From positions 1 to 5,135 of the forward strand of contig QILJ01000038.1 in the NCBI GenBank assembly GCA_003233295.1: a DNA stretch of 5,135 bases, given 5' to 3'. The first letter of the stretch is position 1. Each line of letters begins with the position of its first letter. This document shows positions 1-5,135 of this stretch, piece after piece. The notes under the pieces were generated by a model that saw only the letters and a list, made by a program, of their open reading frames with translations, was not told where the DNA came from and did not search any database. The stretch is from Ignavibacteria bacterium. Its GTDB lineage: Bacteria; Bacteroidota; Ignavibacteria; Ignavibacteriales; Melioribacteraceae. A program made the translations under genes and the position numbers.

Positions 1-67
1 GGTGATATACCGTATTATCGCAGCTTATTAAAAAAACAAGAAGAGTAAAACTCAATAGTTTCTTCAT
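1..67 (-). CDS. Partial lipoprotein, N-terminus only (runs off the left edge)
   Basis: Twenty-two codons are visible before the window ends. They start at the ATG at 67-65 and read MKKLLSFTLLVFLISC followed by DNTVYH. This is a compact lipoprotein signal peptide: two lysines, a hydrophobic stretch, then a lipobox L-I-S-C with the lipidated cysteine at residue 16 and Asp at +2. A GA-rich AAGAGA-like sequence lies about 7 nt upstream of the ATG (75-80), a plausible weak ribosome binding site. The start is 50 nt beyond the stop of the META-domain lipoprotein gene and in the same direction, so the two may be co-transcribed. Nothing of the mature protein can be seen, so its function is unknown. 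The gene call rests on the signal peptide alone. Confidence 0.72.
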   Translation of the reverse strand, partial: MKKLLSFTLLVFLISCDNTVYH

Positions 68-117
68 TAAATTTTCTCTTTTTGCAGTAAATATATAATT
101 TGTATTTAAGTTCAATA

Positions 118-528
118 TTATTCCCCAATAAAAAGTAATTTTGAATTGTTTCCGTAGTAAATGTAGAGTTTATTTTGAGTAATTTGATAAGATTTTGCTT
201 TATACAAGGCTTCGATATATTTATCATCCATAGATGCTTCACCACAATACACTTTTGTAGTAGCAATACTATCTATTGTAATATAATTTGATTTTAATTT
301 ATAATAACCAGATATCTCATTACAATCGTTCATTCCATTCAAAGTATTATCATCATCAAATTTAATATTATAAGTTTGATCTTTCGGTGGAATAATGACC
401 CCGCTATTAGTTTCAAATAGTTCTAATTTCCACAAAGTATTTATCAATTCTTTTGTTTCTGGCTCTGTAGAACATGTAGCAACAAAAACCAAAATAATCA
501 ATAACAAAAAGTTGCTTGGTTTTATCAT
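118..528 (-). CDS. META-domain (HslJ-like) lipoprotein
   Basis: This encodes a small 136-residue envelope protein. Residues 1-19 form a lipoprotein-type signal (MIKPSNFLLLIILVFVATC). Cys19 is the likely lipid attachment site, although Thr at -1 is not the usual Gly/Ala/Ser. The mature part matches the META/HslJ pattern (DUF306-type): an opening 'LINTLWKLE' strand (28-36), 'TLNGMNDCNEISGYY' (62-76), 'ITIDSIATTKVYC' (83-95), then 'YIEALYKAKSYQIT..KLYIYY' (104-125) and a closing 'LLFIGE'. Cys69 and Cys95 occupy the two conserved cysteine positions of the domain. In other bacteria such proteins are linked to envelope stress, heat shock or novobiocin resistance, but no molecular activity is established. 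There is no Shine-Dalgarno sequence upstream; the 65 nt between it and the mutarotase gene are very AT-rich, with a TATAAT-like string but no properly spaced -35. The coding region is much more AT-rich than the sialidase genes. Confidence 0.85.
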   Translation of the reverse strand: MIKPSNFLLLIILVFVATCSTEPETKELINTLWKLELFETNSGVIIPPKDQTYNIKFDDDNTLNGMNDCNEISGYYKLKSNYITIDSIATTKVYCGEASMDDKYIEALYKAKSYQITQNKLYIYYGNNSKLLFIGE

Positions 529-593
529 ACTTTAGGTTCTCAAAATCGTTAGTATATTATATGTTTTTATCTTCCAATTCATATTTTAATAAT

Positions 594-1739
594 TCATTTT
601 ATATCAAATTTATAAATTGTTGTCGTTGAATAAACTTCACCGGGTGCCAAGACTGTCGAAGGGAAATTAGGCTGATTCGGTGAATCGGGATAATGCTCGG
701 TTTCTAAACAGAATCCTGTACGATATTGATAAGGAACATTTCCCTTACCTATATTCGTTCCGTCAAGATAATTTCCAACATAAAATTGCACTGCAGGCTG
801 ATCGGTATAAACTTCCATCAACCGTCCGCTCTGTTCTTCGTAAACCGTTGCCTGGAGTTTAACTTTACCATCGTAATTCTCAAATACCATGCAGTGATCA
901 TAACCAATACCGTTTTTCAATTGCTGATTATCATCATTGATATCCTTACCGATCTTTTTCGGGGTTGTAAAATCAAAAGGTGTTCCGGCAACTGACTCAA
1001 TCGTACCAAGCGGTATTGCTGTTGAATCGATAGGGACATATCTATCGGCATCAAGCCATAGTTCATGATCTAGAATTTTGTTTTTAAAATCTGCTGTCAA
1101 ATTAAAGTAACTGTGATTGGTAAGATTCAATACTGTCTTTTTATCTGTCGCTGCATGATATTCAATTTTTAAGGCATCATCATCAGTCAAAGTATATGTT
1201 ACTGTTACTTTCAAATTGCCCGGATATCCTTCCTCTCCATCTTTACTGAGATATTCCAGTTTTAACGATACTGCACTATCACTCTTTATCGGAGTTGCAT
1301 CCCAAACGACTTTATCAAATCCTTTAATACCGCCATGCAGATGATTTTTCCCGTCATTCTGTGCCAGGGTATATTCAACTCCATCCAAAGTGAATTTACC
1401 ATTTGCAATACGATTGCCATAACGCCCAACTATAGCACCGAAATACGGAGTTGCTTCAATATAACTCTCCAAACTATCATATCCAAGAACCACATCTTCA
1501 TACTTCCCATTTTTGTCGGGGGCAGTCAACGACTGAATAATTCCACCGTAATTTGTAATGCGAACTGTCATACCCTTGTTGTTCGTAAGTGTATAAATAT
1601 CAACCGGTTCACCATCAGTTATCTTTCCATAAGGTTCTTTAATAATATTCATTTTAACTTCCTTTTCATTTTTTGAATTACAAGAGTTAATGATTGACAA
1701 TAGAATAATCATTAACAAAAATATTTTGAATGCATTCAT
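594..1739 (-). CDS. galM: Aldose 1-epimerase (mutarotase), exported lipoprotein form
   Basis: This enzyme interconverts alpha and beta anomers of glucose, galactose and related aldoses. The protein is 381 residues, a little longer than typical cytosolic GalM because of its N-terminus. Residues 1-20 (MNAFKIFLLMIILLSIINSC) are a lipoprotein signal with Cys20 as the predicted anchor, so it should act in the periplasm or at the outer membrane. The catalytic set of the GalM family is present: Arg110 in GRYGNRIANGKF, His135 in NHLHGG, His209 in LTNHSYFNL, Asp281 in GYDHCMVF, and Glu346 in FCLETEHYPDSPNQP (the general base of the family). Met30 could give a leaderless protein, but the clear signal peptide favours the upstream ATG at 1739. 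No good Shine-Dalgarno sequence precedes it. It lies 145 bp after the two sialidase-like genes and 65 bp before the META lipoprotein gene, all in the same direction. That fits processing of sugars released outside the cytoplasm. Its natural substrate is not shown. Confidence 0.95.
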   Translation of the reverse strand: MNAFKIFLLMIILLSIINSCNSKNEKEVKMNIIKEPYGKITDGEPVDIYTLTNNKGMTVRITNYGGIIQSLTAPDKNGKYEDVVLGYDSLESYIEATPYFGAIVGRYGNRIANGKFTLDGVEYTLAQNDGKNHLHGGIKGFDKVVWDATPIKSDSAVSLKLEYLSKDGEEGYPGNLKVTVTYTLTDDDALKIEYHAATDKKTVLNLTNHSYFNLTADFKNKILDHELWLDADRYVPIDSTAIPLGTIESVAGTPFDFTTPKKIGKDINDDNQQLKNGIGYDHCMVFENYDGKVKLQATVYEEQSGRLMEVYTDQPAVQFYVGNYLDGTNIGKGNVPYQYRTGFCLETEHYPDSPNQPNFPSTVLAPGEVYSTTTIYKFDIK

Positions 1740-1775
1740 ATTATTTTACTCATCCGTCTTTAATAGAACACTGAT

Positions 1776-1796
1776 AAAACTGATCTGACAGATCAG
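1776..1796 (-). terminator. Short perfect palindrome with T-run: weak terminator or operator
   Basis: CTGATCTG and CAGATCAG (1780-1787 and 1789-1796) form a perfect inverted repeat around a single base. As RNA on the minus strand this would be a 7-bp stem with a 3-nt loop, followed by TTTT (1779-1776). It sits about 90 nt after the stop of the upstream sialidase-like gene and about 40 nt before the mutarotase start. It could be a weak intrinsic terminator, partly separating the sialidase pair from galM, or a dimeric regulator site. The stem is AT-rich and the T-run short, so neither reading is strong. Confidence 0.3.
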
Positions 1797-1804
1797 AACC
1801 GATC

Positions 1805-1829
1805 ACTTAAATTAAGTATTGGTTCCAAT
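1805..1829. repeat. Two abutting small palindromes in the sialidase-galM gap
   Basis: ACTTAA-A-TTAAGT (1805-1817) is a perfect 13-bp palindrome. It is followed directly by ATTGG-TT-CCAAT (1818-1829), which has 5-bp arms around two bases. Together with the CTGATCTG palindrome at 1780-1796, this makes three dyads within 50 bp of a 145-bp intergenic region. Such clustering upstream of a gene suggests regulator binding, but short AT-rich dyads also arise by chance. No well-spaced -35/-10 pair or Bacteroidetes-type TAnnTTTG element is visible here. Confidence 0.3.
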
Positions 1830-1884
1830 TCATTTGATCCGTTCCATCCAAGTGCAATTGAATTAATTATCCTTTTATTATGAT

Positions 1885-3054
1885 TTACTGTTTCACCCAA
1901 TCCTCATCAAAGACAACATATTTGATCGATTTCCTATCACCAGTATAAAAATAGGAATAAGTCATATGTATCTTACCGTCTCTAGCTTGAATTACAGAGG
2001 GATAAGAATAACTTCTTCCCTTTCGATTTTCAAGTTTCTTCTTCCACTTCCAAGTTTTTCCCTCGTTGTCGGAAACTGCAACTGCAATGCTGTATCGTCC
2101 ATCGTCAACATCATTATATGCCAATAGCCAATCACCGTTTTTCAACTTTAATACTTCAATGCTTGCACCGGGATTCGGGATATCAGACTTAACTGCATAA
2201 GTCCACGAATAGCCTTCATCATCGGAATGACTCAGCATTATTCTTTCCGGTTCGTCTCCGTCGTCTCTCATGTAAGCATCTATCGAGCCGTCATTCCGTA
2301 CGATCAGACTCGGCTGATTCAAACCTCTGCCGACTATCGGCAAACTGGATTTCCACGTCTCGCCGTCATCTTCTGATATTGCGATCAATCCGAAGTTAAA
2401 TCCATCAGAGTAGAGAGGCAGCAGAATTTTCCCATTTTGTAAAATAGTCGGATGTGTTCTTGTCATCCAGCCGGTTTCTCTTTTCTTCGGATCTTTTGCT
2501 GCTTCGATCAGCATCTCCTCGTAGGGCAAAGCATACTCAGCCCAGGCAAGATCTTCCCTGCCGTATTTTTTGAATTGTTCTGCAACTCTCTTCTCAAATT
2601 CTGCACCAGGTTTCATCAGAATCACATCCTGCCATTCCCAATTTGGAGCGCCTTCATTGTTATAATCGGTTGTAGTCCTTACTTTAAGAATCGACTGTTC
2701 CCAGCGATTTGCCCTTACAACAATCCAGACTAAAAACAATTTACCGCTGTTGTTGAGGAACATCATCGGGTTGCAGTCCGGCTCACCAGGTGAATCAGCC
2801 ATTAAGAACGGTTCACTCCATTTCGTCTCACCCTTCTTAAGTCTAGCACCATTTACCACTACATCGTTAGCTGTTCTTTCGCCGCTTCCTTGAAACCAGC
2901 ATACTAGGAAATCACCGTTCGACAATTCCACAACACTGCTTGAATGTACATGCTGTCCCTGAAGCGGAAAGATCAGCATACTGTCAACTTTGCTCTGACC
3001 TAGTACAAAATTCATTGAAATCAAAATTACAATCGATATTAATTTTTTCATCAT
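1885..3054 (-). CDS. Secreted sialidase-like BNR/Asp-box beta-propeller protein (copy 1)
   Basis: This encodes 389 residues with a Sec signal peptide (residues ~1-19, KKLISIVILISMNFVLG, cleavage near Gly19/Gln20) and no T9SS tail, so it is probably periplasmic. Three Asp-boxes (S-x-D-x-G-x-T/S-W) mark propeller blades: SEDDGETW at 227-234, SDDEGYSW at 277-284 and SDNEGKTW at 328-335 (Asn replaces the usual Asp). The landmarks HVHSSSVVELSNGDFLVCWF (35-54), PDCNP (92-96), HPTILQNGKILLP (201-213), NQPSL, DIPNPGASIE (291-300) and YPSVIQARDGKIHMTYSY (351-368) follow the order seen in the predicted neuraminidase/sialidase family with BNR_2-type domains. No N-terminal R-I-P motif of classical GH33 sialidases is visible, so sialic acid specificity is unproven; another glycan hydrolase or lyase is possible. 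It is a tandem paralogue of the adjacent upstream gene, 22 bp away, and probably in the same operon. The sequence opens with two ATGs; the second (3051-3049) has better spacing to AGGA. Confidence 0.88.
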   Translation of the reverse strand: MMKKLISIVILISMNFVLGQSKVDSMLIFPLQGQHVHSSSVVELSNGDFLVCWFQGSGERTANDVVVNGARLKKGETKWSEPFLMADSPGEPDCNPMMFLNNSGKLFLVWIVVRANRWEQSILKVRTTTDYNNEGAPNWEWQDVILMKPGAEFEKRVAEQFKKYGREDLAWAEYALPYEEMLIEAAKDPKKRETGWMTRTHPTILQNGKILLPLYSDGFNFGLIAISEDDGETWKSSLPIVGRGLNQPSLIVRNDGSIDAYMRDDGDEPERIMLSHSDDEGYSWTYAVKSDIPNPGASIEVLKLKNGDWLLAYNDVDDGRYSIAVAVSDNEGKTWKWKKKLENRKGRSYSYPSVIQARDGKIHMTYSYFYTGDRKSIKYVVFDEDWVKQ

Positions 3055-3058
3055 ACTT

Positions 3059-3062
3059 TCCT
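3059..3062 (-). promoter_or_regulatory. Ribosome binding site (AGGA) of sialidase-like copy 1
   Basis: AGGAAAGT precedes the double start ATGATG. The AGGA core is 4 nt from the first ATG and 7 nt from the second. The neighbouring paralogue has the same core at 7 nt from its only ATG. This suggests that translation starts at the second ATG (3051-3049), giving 388 residues, although the signal peptide works with either start. Confidence 0.6.
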
Positions 3063-3076
3063 ATAAATAATTGAAT

Positions 3077-4246
3077 TTATTTTTTTATCCACGCTTCATT
3101 GAAAGAAACATGCTTGATCGATTTTCTATTTCCCTTTAAGAAATATGAATAAGTTAAATGAATTTTTCCATCCTTAGATTGAATAACAGAAGGATAATGA
3201 AAACTTTCACCCTTCGAATATTCCAAGTTCTTTTTCCATTTCCATGTAGCTCCTTCATCATCCGATAAAGCGGCAGCAAGGCTGTATCGTCCATCATCAA
3301 CATCGTTATAGATCAGAAGCCAGTTCCCGCTTTTAAGTTTAATTGCTTCAATACTAGCGCCGGGATTAGGAATATCAGAATCTTTTGCAAAGCTCCACGA
3401 GTTTCCTTCATCCGAAGATTCAGCCATCATTATTCTGCCCGGTTCATCACCGCTGTCGCGCATGAAGGTAACAATTGTTCCGTCATTTTTCAATACAAAA
3501 CTAGGCTGGATATTTCCCTTGCCGACTATGGGTAAACTGCCATGCCAATTATTTCCATCGTCTTCCGAAATAGCAACGATTGAGATGTTGTAACCATCAG
3601 AATATAAAGGCAAAAGAATTTTACCATTCTCTAAAATCAGCGGATGAATTCTTGTCATCCAGCCGGTCTCTCTTTTCTTGGGATCCTTTGCTGCATCAAT
3701 GATCATCATCTCGTATAGCGGAGCATATTCTGACCAAGCCATTTCCGGACCTTCGTTCTCTTTGAATTTTGTCTCTATCTCTTTTTCAAATTCTTTGCCG
3801 GGTTTAAGCAGAATTATATCCTGCCAATTCCAATTAGGTACTCCGTCATTTTCATAGTCTATTGATGTACGGTATTTCAGCAGTGATGTCTCCCATCTGT
3901 TTGCTTGAACAACTACCCATGCAAGGAAAAGTTTGTTCTCCTTATTGAGAAACAATACCGGGTTGCAGTCAGGCTGTCCGGGAGAGTCAGCCATAATAAA
4001 AACATCGCTCCATTTATTCTCACCTCTTTTTAATCGAGCGCCTTTTACCGCGACATCATTTGCATTCCGTTCCCCGCTCCCTTGAAACCAGCATGCAAGC
4101 AAATCGCCATTCGGTAGTTCAACAATACTGCTGCCGTGAACATGCTGTCCTTGCAGAGGAAATATTAATTCACCGGTAAGACCTTTCTGGGCAAATAAAC
4201 TTATCGCTGATAAAGTTAAAATGATCGTAATAAATTTTCTTTTCAT
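3077..4246 (-). CDS. Secreted sialidase-like BNR/Asp-box beta-propeller protein (copy 2)
   Basis: This encodes 389 residues and aligns end to end without gaps to the following gene, with 255 identical positions (66%) by hand count. The signal peptide is MKRKFITIILTLSAISLFA with predicted cleavage before Gln20, a common 'FA-Q' site in this group, so the mature protein is periplasmic or secreted. The Asp-boxes are SEDDGNNW (227-234), SSDEGNSW (277-284) and SDDEGATW (328-335). Other shared landmarks are LQGQHVH, CWFQGSGER, MADSPGQPDCNP, KKRETGWMTR, DIPNPGASIE and YNDVDDGRYS. The family is the predicted neuraminidase/exo-sialidase group with a BNR_2-like propeller. The substrate is unknown, and the classical GH33 R-I-P signature is not evident. 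It has a good ribosome binding site and begins 46 nt after the stop of the T9SS cargo gene (18 nt after the stop of that gene's alternate frame), so all may share one transcript. The paralogues differ mostly in a charged, helix-like stretch near residues 151-180, which may set different partners or substrates. Confidence 0.88.
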   Translation of the reverse strand: MKRKFITIILTLSAISLFAQKGLTGELIFPLQGQHVHGSSIVELPNGDLLACWFQGSGERNANDVAVKGARLKRGENKWSDVFIMADSPGQPDCNPVLFLNKENKLFLAWVVVQANRWETSLLKYRTSIDYENDGVPNWNWQDIILLKPGKEFEKEIETKFKENEGPEMAWSEYAPLYEMMIIDAAKDPKKRETGWMTRIHPLILENGKILLPLYSDGYNISIVAISEDDGNNWHGSLPIVGKGNIQPSFVLKNDGTIVTFMRDSGDEPGRIMMAESSDEGNSWSFAKDSDIPNPGASIEAIKLKSGNWLLIYNDVDDGRYSLAAALSDDEGATWKWKKNLEYSKGESFHYPSVIQSKDGKIHLTYSYFLKGNRKSIKHVSFNEAWIKK

Positions 4247-4253
4247 TTATAAA

Positions 4254-4259
4254 TCCTCT
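4254..4259 (-). promoter_or_regulatory. Ribosome binding site (AGAGGA) of sialidase-like copy 2
   Basis: AGAGGA lies 7 nt upstream of the ATG at 4246-4244. It is the clearest Shine-Dalgarno sequence in the window and fixes this start. Confidence 0.7.
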
Positions 4260-4264
4260 AGTAT

Positions 4265-4309
4265 CTATTTCAAAAGTAAAAGTTTTTTTGTTTCAATATA
4301 ATGTCCGGT
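4265..4309 (-). other. Out-of-frame remnant of the T9SS C-terminal signal
   Basis: Shifted by one base from the cargo protein's frame, the minus strand reads [14 protein letters not shown] and then TAG (4267-4265). This is the usual ending of Ignavibacteria-type sorting domains, which close with 'ETKKLLLLK'-like residues right after 'SGTYFYR'. The main frame instead runs [10 protein letters not shown] and meets TGA at 4295-4293. A frameshift near 4305-4320 therefore separates the tail from its protein. One explanation is a deletion of 3n+2 bases; loss of 11 bp between two short AC repeats would restore the pattern. Another is one extra T in the T5 run just upstream. Confidence 0.75.
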
Positions 4310-5135
4310 AAAAATATGTTCCGCTCGGAAGATCAGATGCATCGAAAATAACTTCATAATTACCTGGCTGCTGCTCTTTATTTACAAGTGTGGCTACTTC
4401 ACGCCCGAGAACATCGTAAACTTTAAGTGTCACATTGTAGAGCGATTCGCTGAATCGCTCTTTGTTTTTGAGCAAAACAGCGTTTCGCTCTACAGTAGCA
4501 GCCTGTCCGATTGAATATTTTATAATTGTATTTGGGTTAAACGGATTTGGATAATTCTGGAACAACTCAAACCCAATTTCATCTTTCGAAATATCTTCTT
4601 CAACATTAGTTGCTTCATCTGCAATGAGACTAAGATCACGAATTTTCATATCGGCTATATTCATACCGGGAAGTTCCCATCCCATATTCATCCCACCGAG
4701 TTTATAATCGGCTATATCTTGCGAAGCGGATAGATACCCGCGCTGCCAGGCTTCATTCAAAGCTTTTATTGCATAGGGATAGAGATCGACATTAATGTTC
4801 ACCCATTCATTCGTATGAGTACTTTTTGTCGCAACACTATCATAGGCAATGGAATAGATCAATGTCTGTGTGCCGTCATCATGGTTGATATATTCTGGAG
4901 GACTTTCATTTCTATCATCATAAACTTGAACACCCAGCCAAATATAGTCTTTGCCGTATCCAGGTGAACTTGGATTCAAATTCTGCACAGTAAAATAGAT
5001 CAGAAGAAATTGTGCTGCATGAATATTTGCATCATATCCGTCTTGAATAATTGTTGAGTCATTTTCAAGTTTTGCTTCGACATGGAAATCAAGTTTAGCA
5101 AGCTTATCCAATGAAGGACAACCCGGACCGGCATT
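4293..5135 (-). CDS. Secreted protein with T9SS type A sorting domain, C-terminal part (5' partial, 3' frameshifted)
   Basis: The frame is open to the right edge, with NAGPGCPS encoded upstream of the TTG at 5111, so the true start is outside the window and 280 residues are visible. Residues are numbered here from that TTG as 1. Residues 1-165 look like a beta-rich secreted domain ([69 protein letters not shown]), perhaps a jelly-roll or carbohydrate-binding module; I do not recognise a named family. A short acidic linker (166-180) leads to the sorting domain: [20 protein letters not shown] at 181-200, [19 protein letters not shown] at 226-244 and LPSGTYFYR at 261-269. This domain directs export and surface attachment by the type IX secretion system. 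Two oddities are seen: a 20-residue insertion at 206-225 encoded by a palindromic element, and loss of the final 'ETKKLLLLK' end by frameshift. If real, the frameshift should impair T9SS export. The sialidase-like genes follow directly. Confidence 0.85.
   Translation of the reverse strand, partial: NAGPGCPSLDKLAKLDFHVEAKLENDSTIIQDGYDANIHAAQFLLIYFTVQNLNPSSPGYGKDYIWLGVQVYDDRNESPPEYINHDDGTQTLIYSIAYDSVATKSTHTNEWVNINVDLYPYAIKALNEAWQRGYLSASQDIADYKLGGMNMGWELPGMNIADMKIRDLSLIADEATNVEEDISKDEIGFELFQNYPNPFNPNTIIKYSIGQAATVERNAVLLKNKERFSESLYNVTLKVYDVLGREVATLVNKEQQPGNYEVIFDASDLPSGTYFYRTLY
4436..4494. repeat. Palindromic element inserted in frame in the T9SS sorting domain
   Basis: The outer arms TGTAGAGCGA (4436-4445) and TCGCTCTACA (4485-4494) are perfect 10-bp inverted repeats. 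Inside are two tight hairpins: AGAGCGATTC / GAATCGCTCT (4439-4448, 4452-4461; loop GCT) and GAGCAAAAC / GTTTCGCTC (4470-4478, 4482-4490; loop AGC; one mismatch). The hexamer GAGCGA or its complement recurs at 4440, 4455, 4470 (as GAGCAA) and 4485, exactly 15 bp apart and alternating in orientation. The element is translated as [20 protein letters not shown], which interrupts the sorting domain between '[10 protein letters not shown]' and 'NVTLKVYD', two segments normally close together. It adds 20 codons with no stop and no frame change. Confidence 0.8.

Noticed and set aside
15..266. Minus-strand open frame of about 83 codons overlapping the META lipoprotein gene and the leader at 1-67
   Set aside because: It overlaps two better-supported genes in another frame, has no recognisable domain, and its residues reflect AT-rich out-of-frame reading.
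529..593. TATAAT-like string with an upstream TTGGAA in the 65-bp gap before the META lipoprotein gene
   Set aside because: The spacing between the two hexamers is only 10 nt, too short for a standard promoter, and such strings are expected in DNA this AT-rich.
680..995. Plus-strand open frames opposite the C-terminal half of galM
   Set aside because: They lie wholly antisense to a gene with all its catalytic motifs, and show no family similarity, signal peptide or ribosome binding site.
1335..1676. Plus-strand open frame of 113 codons opposite the N-terminal half of galM
   Set aside because: It is antisense to conserved GalM motifs, and its composition looks like a complement of coding sequence rather than a protein.
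2452..2733. Plus-strand open frame of 93 codons opposite sialidase-like copy 1
   Set aside because: It is antisense to conserved propeller sequence, and it has no recognisable domain.
4319..4330. Small palindrome TTCCG-CT-CGGAA near the end of the T9SS cargo gene
   Set aside because: It encodes the conserved L-P-S-G turn of the sorting domain, has only 5-bp arms, and is followed by no T-run in a terminator position, so chance and codon constraint explain it.

Overview
The window is about 5.1 kb of AT-rich bacterial DNA with every recognisable gene on the minus strand, so transcription runs from position 5135 towards 1. The gene at the right end closes with a type IX secretion (T9SS) sorting domain of the '[10 protein letters not shown] ... 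[13 protein letters not shown] ... LPSGTYFYR' kind. That wording is typical of Ignavibacteria and relatives in the Bacteroidota/Chlorobiota/Ignavibacteriota group, so the source is probably a member of that group. This is an inference from sequence style, not a proven placement.

Layout in transcription order: (1) 5135-4293, the C-terminal part of a large secreted T9SS cargo protein whose start lies outside the window. Its sorting domain carries an in-frame 20-residue insertion encoded by a strikingly palindromic ~59-bp element (4436-4494). Its last ~14 residues are in a different frame (4265-4309), so the annotated protein stops early. (2) 4246-3077 and (3) 3054-1885, two tandem paralogous secreted sialidase-like (BNR/Asp-box) beta-propeller proteins. 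They are both 389 codons, align without gaps, and are 66% identical by hand count, with only 22 bp between them. (4) A 145-bp gap holding three small palindromes. (5) 1739-594, an aldose 1-epimerase (mutarotase, GalM family) with a lipoprotein signal peptide. (6) 528-118, a small META/HslJ-like lipoprotein. (7) 67-1, the first 22 codons of another lipoprotein running off the left edge.

Taken together, this looks like an envelope-directed carbohydrate locus. The two exported propeller proteins probably cleave or bind a terminal sugar on a glycan, and the exported mutarotase would equilibrate anomers of released sugars. No transporter, regulator, SusC/SusD pair or cytosolic catabolic gene is visible, so the substrate cannot be named. 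The left 600 bp (META gene and flanks) is far more AT-rich (about 25% G+C by hand count over 61-600) than the sialidase genes (roughly 40-50% in sampled lines), so it may have a different history.

The most interesting signal is the palindromic element inside the T9SS sorting domain. It contains four copies of a GAGCGA/TCGCTC-type hexamer, alternating in orientation, exactly 15 bp apart and codon-aligned, and it keeps the reading frame open. It behaves like a mobile palindromic repeat that can live inside genes.
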